Shown piece by piece: positions 11,421 through 22,925 of a DNA stretch of 64,000 nucleotides. The notes below the pieces were generated by a model that was not told where the DNA came from, did not search any database, and was given only the letters and a program-made list of their open reading frames with translations. Numbering within the stretch: position 1 is the first letter of the stretch; each line of letters begins with the position of its first letter. Source of the stretch: Apus apus (Eukaryota; Chordata; Aves; Apodiformes; Apodidae); contig NC_067312.1 of assembly GCF_020740795.1 (NCBI RefSeq), forward strand, positions 44,478,405 through 44,542,404, in the 5' to 3' direction. Made by a program: the position numbers and the translations under genes.

Positions 11421-13643
11421 AGGAACTCACAAGCACTGCTCACCAGGGGTCATCCTTGGGTTGCACTCTTGCAGATTTGCTGAACACAGCTTCTTCAGTG
11501 ACTTTCGGAAACCTGTGGAAATCCTTCCATTAGCTCTGGGGTTTCTCTTCCAGCCACGGTTCGGCAGGTCAACAGTGTCTCACAATTAAACGAAACTGAA
11601 CGTGTACTTACTGGTCTCCACTGCACTGAGAACACCTGAAAAGATTCCCTTGTCATCACTTTCTGAAATGAAGTATGAATTACATACCTTTCTCTTTTAT
11701 TCTTATTAATTTAGCATCTGCATACAAAATGGTCAAAACAGGATAGATTTTGCATACCTGAGCCTAGTACAGTGCTTCACAGAACCAAGAATAATAGGGA
11801 AAAAGATTCCCTATTTCCCATACCATACAGCCCCTGACCTGCAGAGAGCAATGCCTATGCAGGAGATACCTCAATCAGCCACCTGTAGGAAATGCTGTTT
11901 TAAAAAGTTGAAAGTACCCGTGAGTTTGGAAGCATGAAGGGAACTGTGAATCAAAATTAAATGCTATGGCAAGAAATCAGGCATCAAATTACATCAGCCT
12001 GGTTTATACAGTGTCCTACTGCCATGATTTAGAATCAAATGTAGGGAGTACTCTAGTATTTGAATCTCTGCATCTATTGTAATGAGGTGTAATAAAGTTA
12101 CCATTACTCTTCAGGACACTGTTTCTTCACAAGCAATGATTTTCATGGGTTAGGTTATACATGAAGGTAACTTAGAAGTACTGTTGTAACAGGTCTGTTT
12201 GCAAATGCATCAGCCTAAATGTGGATTAAATTTTTGCAGACTCAGGACCTAAATGCTTGTTACATCACAGAGGTTTGGAGTGTGTTTAGCATTGTCCTGA
12301 CAATTTTCTGGCAGACAGAATACAGACAGAAGTTAATAGCATCCAATCCACAGTCAGGCAGTCTTTGATCTCTTCAGTTACATGTTATCATTGCATTTGT
12401 GCTTGTAAAATGTCTCAAGGATCCTATTATTTCATTCAATTGCAAACCCACAAGTCTAGTTAAAGTTATTCTAGATAAAAGCAGAATAAACATTTGTAAT
12501 TTTCACAACAGATTATTATGATAATAATAACAGTAATCAATACACATAGGTTTTTTTTTTCCAGCATCAAAACACAGGAAAAGAACATCTGCAGTGCTTG
12601 AAATGAAAGCAGAAATAGAAGTTTCATGTTGAATGACTTGTGCACCCTGCCCTCTGTGACGCACACACTCCCTTGGGTCTCCCGCTCTTCCTTCCACCTC
12701 TGCTTGCACCAGTTTCCTGGGAACATACAGAGGCACCAGCCTCTTCCAGGGGTCTCTGCACTTTTACTGGAGTCACTCCGGTCCCTTGAGAAACATCACA
12801 ATACCCTTCCCCCTTATTTCCTTGGTAAACTCATCGCCTGCACGTCCCTACTCCTGCCTGCACAGCTGGCTGACACACAGTAAATTGTCCACTTGTAAGA
12901 CACAGACCTTACATTAGCATCCAGGAAATGGAGAATGAAGCTGGTGGCTTGACCAAAAAAAATCAACAAAAAAAAAATCCCAAAAACCCAAGGGTCAAAA
13001 AAACCCACAACATTTGATGTAAATAATGTGAAACCTTGTGTTCTGCTTTTTCATTCAGGGCTCTCAAGCAGCAAAATAGAGACAAAGGAATTTAGAGACT
13101 CTTTTTGCAGTCTTTGAGATCATAGCCCTGTCTGCACAACAGAACACAGCCCAGGTGCTGTCTTTTACTCAGCGTGTGGTGTATCTTAGAGTCCAAACAC
13201 AGCCCTGCTGGCTACATGTAGATCCCATGGAACATCTCTGACATAAGCATTTGACCAAAAAAAATAATGTCATTTATGCACTAACATACCTCAAAATTTC
13301 ACACTATTATTTTGTAAAGAAATCTCCAGAAAGCTGTGAGAAATCACCTTTTTTTTTTTTTTTTTTTAATCAGATTTTCTGCCATACCAAAAGTTGTAAT
13401 GCTTTTGGACCATATTTCTAGCACAGAAGGCACAAAACATCACAACAATTTGGGGGACTGCTTGTGACCTGGAGAAGCCTCTTGCATTGCCAAGGTGCAA
13501 GAAGGAGTTGCTTTACCTCCATTCCTCCTCTTACAGTCCAGGGCAGTGCTGGCCATTAGGAAGATGTTGAGAGCTTATCTGAGGAATGGCTAAGAGAAAA
13601 AGGGCATTGTGTCTTTAAGGACAGAATTGTATAATCAGCAGGA
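11421..13643. other. Gene-free stretch
   Basis: I find no supportable gene here. The sequence is AT-rich with short A or T runs, such as T19 at 13,349-13,367. Frames near 12,466-12,883 on both strands are short and resemble no family I recognise. Confidence 0.6.
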
Positions 13644-13907
13644 TGCAGAAAGTGCTGGACATATGAAACTATTGTAGCAAAGAAGGAGCTGATAACTGCA
13701 AGGCTAACAGCAAGGAACAATGGTACTAACAGCAAAACTAACTAAAAGGAACAAAGTGCGTTAATAGCTGGATAGCCACTCAGGAGCTCAGCTTTTGCAA
13801 TATGTATGAGCTGATTAAAAGCATTATAAAAATATGTGTGATCCTAATAAAGTTGAGACTTGCTGACCATGATAGCATGAGGCTCGTCTTCCGCGGCTCC
13901 GAACCCA
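13644..13907 (+). mobile_element. Probable solo LTR of an endogenous retrovirus
   Basis: The segment starts with TG and has the internal order expected of an LTR in plus orientation. It has an A-rich U3-like part, a TATA-like TATAAAAAT (13,825-13,833), a polyadenylation signal AATAAA (13,846-13,851), a GTTGAGACTTGCTGACC stretch, then a CG-containing end finishing GAACCCA/ACA. From memory it resembles short avian LTRs. With boundaries 13,644-13,907, the flanking hexamers are GCAGGA and ACAGGA, a 5-of-6 match that could be an aged target-site duplication. Other boundaries a few bases away, or a start near 13,613, are possible. No internal viral genes adjoin it, so it would be a solo LTR. The class is not resolved. 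Confidence 0.6.
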
Positions 13908-13910
13908 ACA

Positions 13911-15778
13911 GGAAGACATCAGAGAAGAAGATCTGGGGTGGCTGTGCTTTGTTTCTCTGTTGCAGGGGCCCTGAAAGCCTGTGCTGCAGAATGCCCTGCT
14001 GACAAGCAAAGAACAGGAGCCAATCATTCAGTTGTCATCTAGCTTAATGGCTGAAGCTGGGTAATACAAAATTCATGCACACAGACTGTCTTTGCCCACT
14101 GAGGGGGGGTCTGGGACTGTTAGATGGGAATGCATGAGATGTTGAGTTTATTTTGGGCAACTTGAGGCTGGATGTCTGTTCCTGTATGTCACTTTACAAT
14201 GACCTGTTCTCACAGTCTCTCAGATTTAACAGCCTTCATGGAATATTTAAACTCATCTTCTTAGAATTAATTTGGATATTTTTGTTAAACTAGAATTACA
14301 GACAACCCAAGGACATACACTAAACCTGCAAAAAGTTTGCAGGAGTCTTGACTTAAACATTTGGTAGCTGCTTGGGCCAGCTCAAGACAAGGAAAACATG
14401 CACATGACAAAGAGAGAAAGATAACTTTTGAGGAAGACATTTATAACCAAATCCAAACTCAACACTATCCCTTGAAATAAGTGCTCATCTTTTTATGATA
14501 TAACAAAAGGCAAATAAAAAGTAACCTGCTAGCAGCCTCAAGCTGTCTGAGACATGAGGCCATGTTATTCAGCTTTGCTTTTTAATTTGCTGTTGCTCTT
14601 GAATCTATAGCAGGAATAGTATCATGGGAATAAGCAATTTTCTCTCCTGACCTAATTTAAAACTGTTTTGGCTGATCACAGAGTCTAGAGAGTAATACAC
14701 AACAAATACTAGCAGCTATGTAATTCTAGAAATGCACAAGATGTATTCCTATGTACGTATGGAGCAGTGGGAAGCAGTACCCAATTGCACTAGTTTTCTG
14801 CTTAATGCATGAGACCAGACAGGCTGGTGTATACAACTGTAATGCTCATAGATCTCTCAGGAACATGTTTGGTACCCTAAGCAGAGCATGGTACAGGGAG
14901 CCTATGTGCAATTAGGCTTATTCACAGAGCTCCCCTCTTCTTTCAGGAGCTTCAATACTCCACGATGTTAAGCTTCCCAGATGGCCTATATTCTTTGTTT
15001 TGAGATCTGCCAGTGGATTACTTTGAAATATGCTTTTCAGTGATAAACACCCTAGCTCAGCATATTTAACTGACCTGATCCCATCACGGCATATTGTTAC
15101 ACCAAGTGGTGAAGTCAGCCCTACATTTGACTTGTGATGATTTTGAGTTTCCTTTCAAAAAAAGATTCTGTTGAAGGGCACCATGCATGTAACAGATCCC
15201 TCTCATGTTTGGCTGCAAAATGCTCCCAGTGTACAACAGTTCGCTATGTACACTTGCTTTTTGCACTCCCCAGTTACTCAGTTCTTAATTCATTCAGCAG
15301 GGGGCTGCAGTCATTCTGTATAATGTTGATTATTGGTTTTTAATCAGTGTGTGGTAAAGGCTAAGACCTTTCACTCTGCTAGTTGCATCCTGTATCAACC
15401 AATGCATTTCCTCCTGTGATGGATGTCAAGTTCAGGAGCATTTAGTGCCCCACTCATCCAATTTATTCTTTTAAAAGACTGGCTTTTTTCCAACCCTTTT
15501 CCATTTCTCCACTGTTCCATTTTTTATTTTCCTTGTGTTGACATTAAGGGTTCAGAGAGCTTTCTGGCCAATTCCTGGAAGTTATGCAATCCTGCAGGTT
15601 TTTAAATGTTAAAGCTTAATAGCTGTCACTTAATATCCTCCCTAGTCACTTGCTAAAGGAATAAAAGGTAATCATCACTGTATTCTCATACGTTTCACAT
15701 AATCATCAAAGACTAAACTGCCTCTTCCACAAATAAGCGATTTCAGATCCTTTGTCTCTGTTGGTGGCCCTCCCACAA
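13911..15778. other. Gene-free stretch
   Basis: I see nothing beyond unique AT-rich sequence here. The short frames have no recognisable domain, and no repeat family stands out. Confidence 0.55.
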
Positions 15779-15956
15779 AATCACAGAATGCTAGGGGTTG
15801 GAAGTGTCCTCCAAAGATCATCGGGACCAAACCACTTGCCAGACCAGGACCAGAAACTAGGGCAGATCAGTCAGAAAGGCATCCAGACAGGTTTTGAAAG
15901 TCTCCAGAGAGGGAAACTCCACAGCTTCTCTGGGGAGCACCACACACAGGTGCTCA
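15779..15956 (-). mobile_element. CR1 LINE 3' fragment, antisense
   Basis: The left edge gives the complement of a CR1 3' end (AATCACAGAATGCTAGGGGT, then TTGGAAG). It continues with ATCATCGGGACCAA, a GGCATCCAGACAGG stretch, GTCTCCAGAGAGGGAAACTC and CTCTGGGGAGC. Similarity fades after about 15,956. Only the 3'-terminal 180 bases or so remain. The 182-codon frame running through 15,752-16,300 spans this fragment and should not be read as a gene. Confidence 0.88.
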
Positions 15957-16892
15957 AGGCAGCATGCAAAGCTGGAGCCATGGCAAACTGCCACCTTAAG
16001 ATCCATAGGAGAGGACCCCTTAAGCTTCAAACTGACCTATTTCACTTTTTCTTGTACTATTTCCTGCATCCCCTTATCTTGCCAGAGGCTCTCCTTGTTA
16101 TCCACAGAGGAATGCGTGCACCCTTCTACACAGCTGAAAGGAAAGCAGACCTGCTTTTGCTATTACCACCAGGGAGAAAGCCGATTCTCTCCCTTGACTG
16201 CCATATTCCCAATTACCTTGCCATCTGCCCCAGAAGCTTACTCATGGACCCAGAAACCATTGCACTAAGAACTGGAGTAGGAGGGAAGTGTGATCCATGA
16301 TCCAGAGGAGAGCTATGGAGTGCAGCTGGGTCTGACCAAGCAGCCTCATCAACATGGTCCTCTACAGCCAAGAGGAGCAGCCCCAAGAAACTCATCAAGT
16401 CTCACCTCCCTGCAGGTTCCTTGGTCAGCCTGGTAAAAAGTGGTCTGAGGACAGTGAGGGACATCACCAGGAGACTGCCAGAGAGCAGCAGATCAAACTA
16501 TCATGGTACATAAGGTAGTGGTCTCCATAAACCCACAGCCTGAAATTGCATTTGATGTTTCTTCCTCCTTTTGTCATGTCTGCAGTCTCTGATCATCCAA
16601 AACACTGTTTTCTTATGAAGGTGTACTTGGATCAGACATGGGCTGAAACTAGGCATACCCTCAAATGTAAGCTGGCTTGTGTCACCAAGATGCAGACACA
16701 TTTTGAAAAACAGTGTTGGAAATGAGGGGATTTCTAGGGAAAGCTGATTCCCAAACCTATGAAGATTCTGAACTGCCAAAGCTATAAAGAAATACCATTG
16801 CACTCAGACAATAAGAAGCTATTTTCTCCAATTTTCAATAGTGGATTTCATCCATGGGTCTAAATGACTTTTACAAAGGAGATAAGCTTTAT
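15957..16892. other. Gene-free stretch, locally GC-richer
   Basis: I recognise no gene. The part around 16,270-16,500 is somewhat richer in G+C and reads like degraded repeat or gene-derived sequence, but I could not match it to a family. Overlapping frames on both strands have no convincing domain. Confidence 0.45.
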
Positions 16893-17020
16893 AATTATTC
16901 CTATTTTACAGAAGGACAAAATACAACACAGAGTGGCTGAGAGGCTTATAGTCAGCCAGCATTTGGCCAGCAATGCAGATAGTAATCTGATTTCCAGTCA
17001 CATGTTCTCACCACTAACCT
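16893..17020 (+). mobile_element. MIR-like ancient SINE relic
   Basis: The order of landmarks follows the 3' two thirds of a MIR-type CORE-SINE. ATTCCTATTTTACAGAAGG comes first, then ACACAGAGTGGCTGAGAGGC, a GTCAGCCAGCATTTGG segment corresponding to the usual 'gtcacacagc' part, AATCTGATTTCCAGTCACAT, and CTCACCACTAACCT at the end. Divergence is high, as expected for an insertion predating modern birds. The assignment is by memory of the MIR pattern. A related amniote SINE would give a similar match. Confidence 0.68.
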
Positions 17021-20000
17021 ACCTACAGAAGTAATGCTCATTAACAGAAACTTGTTTCCTGGTTGACAGCTCATGACTCTATGAATGTGTAACCAGCAAA
17101 CAGAAGAAATAACTTTAAAAAAAATTGTCTTTCTCTGCAGTAGTCTATGAGAACTGTTCCTGCACTCAGAGAGTCTAACAGAGAGGATTTAAAAAACCTT
17201 CAAAATCCATGGAGATCTATGGATTTTTGAATAGTGTCTGACTACCCATTTAATTTCACTTACTTGTGAAATAGATACAGTTTTTACTGTGATACACTAA
17301 CTTCAGGCCTGCTGACACACATTTTCAAAGCTCTTTGTAGCAGGAAATTCTTAAGGCTGAGTCTGACAAAAGAATAGCAGTATATTCTTAACACACAGTA
17401 TGAGAAGCTAATGGTGGTAAATGGATTTACTTCCACAGAGCAGACTGAAGGTTGCACATTGTCATGTTGTCCCTACAATACGAGAGTTGGTTAGGAAATG
17501 CTGCTTGCTGTTAACAGTCCTGATGGTGGATGTCCATCAGTGTCACTATTCATGCTCTTCACAAAGCAGATGGAGTGCTCCAGCACTTCATGGTACATAT
17601 CTCTACCACTCCTTGAGTGTGGTACCAGGGATCATTACCAACCCTCCAAGGCCTGAAACTGTCAGAGATTCCAGCAGAAATCCACCTCCCTATTCCTGGA
17701 ACATGGATTAAGGCAACCTTACAATTCAACACTGAGGCTGGACTTTGCTAGAAAGCACCCAAAATGAAGTAATAGGGGAGATTAAAGTTTCCTCTAAGGA
17801 CTTGAGACATTTAAGCAAGACATAGAAGTACATATACTTAAGGCAAGGAACATGTAGCTTTGAAAGCAAATTTTCCCTTTCATGCTTGGAGGCAAATTGA
17901 AAAGTATGTTATTGATATCAGTTCATGCTTCAGTGGTGTAACTAGGAGCAAACTTAGCAGCTTATTAAGAAATATACATCAAACTTTATAAACATACTTT
18001 TTGGTTGAAACTGTCTGAACAGGCTGCATCCCTCTGGAGGGATGCACAGCCCTGGGCTCCAGCACCGCTGCACTGCCTGAAACACACTTCATCTGCATGC
18101 TTTTTCATTACCTAACCCTATGCAAACTTTAAAACTAGTATCTACAGAAAAGTTAGAGTTTTCCCAAGTGCATTTCAATTCAAGTTTGTTTACAAAATGT
18201 CTGTAACTGTAGGGACAATTTCATGTTTTATTTAATAATTTACATAACAAATTAAATAGTTCTATGCAAACTGTAAATTTTCAAAGATGGCTGTGGGCTA
18301 GATTCATCAGAGACATGCACAGAACTTAAGTGCTACAATGATTTTTAAACTCTATCCTTGGAGAAGGATAACAGGCTTATGTTATGTCCTGCAGCTGCTG
18401 ATGGTGTTAGAAGTCCTTGGTGCCTTAGACTGTTGATTTAAAACACCCACATCAAAGACACAAAAAGCAAGGTCTTAGCACCAAAAACATGTGAAATGTC
18501 ATCCCACTATAAAAGATAAATCTGGGTCAGAGTTGTCAGAATGCATCAACCTGAATCCTCTTCTGAAAAATGGTTCAACCTAGTGCCTCTTAATGCAATA
18601 GCGAGATTATTTACTGAAGAGAAAGCAATGCATGAGATAAGCCTAGGAATAATACCTGGCAGACTGAAAACCTGAGTGCTACACCTTGCTTCAGAGGATG
18701 CTTTCTTGTATAAGGCATGTTAAGCACAATCACTTCATCCCAATGTCAATTCATTGCTAGAGCCAAAACTGGGGAAAAGAGCTGGAGGAACCACTGCCTG
18801 ATGAGAAACTACAGACCTGTGGCTGACCTGGACATGCTTGTAGAAGGAAATGTTGCCTGCTCTTGACTCTGACACTGAAGTCAGGTAGCTCTGTCTGCTG
18901 ACACATCCCATGAAACACCCAGGATGTAAGGTAAATGCAGAACTGCCGCCAGAGGAGTTATTTTCACAGAAGCAGAGCATTCAGTAATTACAAATAATAC
19001 ATTATTAGCTACATATGTGTGCCTCAGAACATGAAAAGGACATGGTCTGGAGGAAAGAAAGAGATGAGAAATCAGATTTCACAAACAGGTCTTGCATTTT
19101 ACAAAGCATTGAGCAGCTCAGTCATGGGACTCTCTGTATTTAACAGCTAAAATGAAAGAGACCTGTTTTGTGAAGCTTTGCACAGCAGCACTCTCAAATA
19201 ATTACGCAGTGCTCCTGGCAGCCAGAAAGATGTGTTTTAACTTGTACTTGGCCTCTCTCACACAGCATGTTAGTGTACTTCTGTCTTAACAAGCTTTCTT
19301 GCTTTACTGTCTTGGAGTCAAACCAACATGTGGTGCAAGCAGGTTCAATTCCAGCTCATCCATTGCAACGATGGATTTGGCATTCAGCATTTGAAGCTGT
19401 TTTTTTTTCAGGCCTGCTCTTGCACAGCCCTGAGCAGTGACTTCTCCAGCATTGTAATGCAAGCTGAAAATCCTTAGCCTTTTTTAGGACTGGACTCAGA
19501 ATTATGAAGACGATCCTGAAATCACCAACCTGACCAGACAAGTAGGTTTCCTCCTCCTGATTTTAGGCTTGGATATTAACTTTTTTGCTGATGATCAGAT
19601 TATTGACTATGTTAGTAAGGCTTTCCACAATCCTGGGTATACAAAAAATACAGCTATGATTTTGGAAGACATAACTGAATGTTGCCACATGTGTTAGAAA
19701 GATAATAGTCTTTGCATTTTAGACATAAATGAAGTATATAATAACATGGTTTATTATAGGAAAGGGTTCATGTAATAATGAAGTACTGGGTGCAAACAAC
19801 TTCTGGCAATACTTGCATCCATCTGTTAGTCTAAAATGTTTGAAACATGTGGAGATGCTTATAGATGCTGTAAGATGTCAGTCATGTCAAGCTGTCTTTC
19901 CTGATACATTTGCTGACTTAATTTCTTCCAGCTCCACGGAAGTGTCAGTATAATGGTGTACCTGTAATAGAAAACCAGTACAGTATGCTAGGAGTATTTT

Positions 20001-22814
20001 AAGTTTATGTAGCTAACTGCTTTTCTGAGAGACCTGACACCTCACACCAAGCCAGGAAATAAGCAGGTATCCTGCTAATTGCTTGGCTTTGGTGGCAAAA
20101 CAATTTAATGGATGGTAAGAAAAAAGCTGATGATTTTTTGTATTGTGTAACTTTCAGCTGTGTAACTGACCAAACAGTTAGCTCGCCAATACTCTTCTAT
20201 CCACTTGTCCAACAATCTACAAGTTACTGCAAGTAAATATAAATAAATAAATAAATATTTTTAAAAAGAAAGAAAAAAAGAAAAAAAGAAAAAGAAACAA
20301 ACAAAAAAAAAGCTTGGTGTTCTTCTATTATCCATATCAGGGATCTGGATAAAGTAAAGTGAGATTAGCTGTAGGTTAATATACTGCTAAAAAAACCACA
20401 AACAACCCAACTCCCAAAAATCTTCAGACAGGAAAGAGGTTCACTTTGTGTTACTCACACAGTACTGATAGCTTGGAGGGCTGCCGTAAAAGAAGAAGTG
20501 GGCAATTTCTGGGGAGTGTACAGATGGCATGATGACTCTGTGCTACTTGCCTCTCTGGACTTTTTTCTGCTATGAAGAACATTAGAACAGGAGAAGATAC
20601 GAGAAAAGGCATTTTCAGATTCCCAGCTGCATTGCACTACAGGCAATTGACTTCTGTGAGAAATGAATTTTTCAAAGCACTAGGAAGCATCTGCATGTGA
20701 CATTTTGGGGCATCCCTCCAGGTGATTCCTAAACAGAGAGCCCTTTGCAAACTGAATCAGATTATTTAGACTTGAATCTGCCACACTAGGAAGAGCTCCA
20801 GCCGTTGAGCGCTGAAGAAGATCTGCAGACTTCGTGGCAATTACAGTTCAGTGCTGCACTGGCACCATGCAGTTAAAGCTCACTTGAGTGCAGTAGCTAA
20901 CACCCACTGCCCACTTGTCTTATATCACATACTTAAATGTCAAGAGCATGAGTGGGCCAGAAGAGCAGGGCATTGCTCTACCCTGCCCTTGGTGCAGGCT
21001 GTCCAGCCTAGAGACATAAAAAAGATGGAGATAAGCATGTCCATGCACCCAAGACCCCACTGAGGGAAGAGGAGGTCCTGGTGAAAGCACTAGGGCCTGA
21101 AAAGCAGTACAGGAATGAAGACAGCCTGTATATGTAGTGACTGCATCCCAGGAAGGTGATGAACTCTCCCAGGCGCATCAGGAGTAGGATGTTAAAGCAG
21201 ACCATCAAGCCCAACCTGCTGCCACTGCAGCACTGCCCTTCAGCTTCACCATGTTGTGCCCTGCAAGAGAAGGCATGCGGTGCCAGTGTGCCAGGCATGG
21301 AAAGCCCCACTTCCACAAACCGTAAATCAACACATCACCAGAGAAGAGCCCGCTGCCCTACTATCCACTTTGTCCAGCTGTGGCAGAGGCCAGGTCCAGC
21401 CAGAGGTGACAACCACCCCTGTACTGATTTCAACACAGCCACCTTACCCTTGCAGGACTGCCCAGACAGAGAGAGCTGGAAAAACCACAATGGAAAAGCT
21501 GCCTGAATGTTATGCAAGCCCTGTGCCATTGGTGCACTCTCCCTGCAGGGCAAAGAGCAGGTTTTCTGTGATGTTTAACTGAACTGTAGGCACTGTGTAG
21601 GCCTTTCAAAGTCATCATGATGGTCCATTACTTAAATCTGGATGATGATATGTGGGACAAACATTGCATGTGAACAAAATCACACCCTTTCCCTGGCAGC
21701 TAAATACCCAAATATGTACTGAGCTCATACATAAATATGCATGACACCTTATGCCTCATAAATATGTCAAAAACAGGTTGGAACATATGAGGGTTTAGTA
21801 TTTTTTTCTCTGCATTACAAGCTCTTAATGAGTGATAATTCAGCACTGAAATAAAGAAAAAGCTCACTTTTTTACCTTGTCAACTACAAAATGAGGACAC
21901 AGAATGGGTACAACCGTTAGATAGACTCCCAGCCCTGAATCCCACTTCCTGCTATCAGACCATATTATTAACCACTGTTATCAACACAGATAACCACAGG
22001 AGGGACAGCACAAGGTAGGGCTGCACTTCTCATGCAATTCAGCCTCCTCTGAGATGCTCTGGAGACAGTTCTCTTTAGCAAACAAACCACTGGTGACAGA
22101 GTGGAGATGTGTGAAGATAAGATGATGTGTAGATACTCTTTAAGACTGTAATTAGCAGCTTCAAGAAAATTAGATCTGTATCAGGACTAACTAAAATTAA
22201 GATACATGTTTTATCCTGACAGACACCCCATCAGCTGGTCCAGTAGTCTTTGAAGTCACTAGAAAGACTGGGGACTGGCTGGGGCTCTTGGTTCAGCCCC
22301 TTTGATCTCAGCAGCTCTGTCACCATGTGAGTTCATGCATGATTTGTCTCTTCAGAAATTTTCGACACCTTCCATGGCCACTTGCACAAAGGAGCTCTGA
22401 GTGGCCTTCCCCATGCTCTCTTTCCCCTTGCCCACTCCTCCAGGATCGCTGTGCATGCCCCCTCCTCCAGTTCTGGTCCATCATCCACAGCTAGACAGGT
22501 CCTGCCCGGTCACTGCCAAGTGATTTTCTGAGGCTGTGCCACCTTCCAGGAGGCCATGGCCCCTTTTAAGGCAATGCTGAAGTGCTTCAGCAAAGGCTGC
22601 TGAACGTTTCACCTCTTTGGTCACTCATTTTTACAAATCATAGCACAACTGCACTTCTGTGACCTTGCTTCCAGCACCAGGGAAAATAAAAAGAGAAATT
22701 GATACTCTGAAGGTTAACACAGTCCTCCAAGGCCAGACACTCAGTAGCTATAAATGCAGCAGTATTAACTACAGGAAATCTTACGTCAGTTTAGGATCTG
22801 GCCTGAAAACAATA
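17021..22814. other. Gene-free stretch
   Basis: There is no supportable exon. The 21,150-21,580 part carries overlapping frames on both strands (up to 116 codons) with no recognisable domain. The only clear repeat is the A-rich simple sequence at 20,236-20,312. Confidence 0.55.
20236..20312 (+). repeat. A-rich simple repeat
   Basis: Several AAAT units (AATAAATAAATAAATA) are followed by GAAAAA-type units and a run of A with interspersed C. It is low-complexity, length-variable sequence and does not carry the tail of a retroposon I can recognise. Confidence 0.85.
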
Positions 22815-22925
22815 AAAATTATAGAATTGAGATGGAAAAGAATTATTAGATCATCTCCTCCATCCCTTGGGGTAGAGCTGACTGGCTATACTGAGTGCTT
22901 TGTGCTGCAGTCAGTAAAGCTTTAG
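22815..22925 (-). mobile_element. Possible very old CR1/L3-type relic
   Basis: The stretch ATTATAGAATTGAGATGGAA, then AGAATTATTAGATCATCTCC and TCCATCCCTTGGGG, has the layout of the antisense 3' end of old CR1/L3-type LINEs (a 'gagatggaagagac ... agatcat ... ccatcccc' order). The match is short and diverged, and the edges are uncertain. Confidence 0.35.

Noticed and set aside
15752..16300. 182-codon plus-strand frame
   Set aside because: Its first third lies in an antisense CR1 fragment, and the rest has no recognisable domain.
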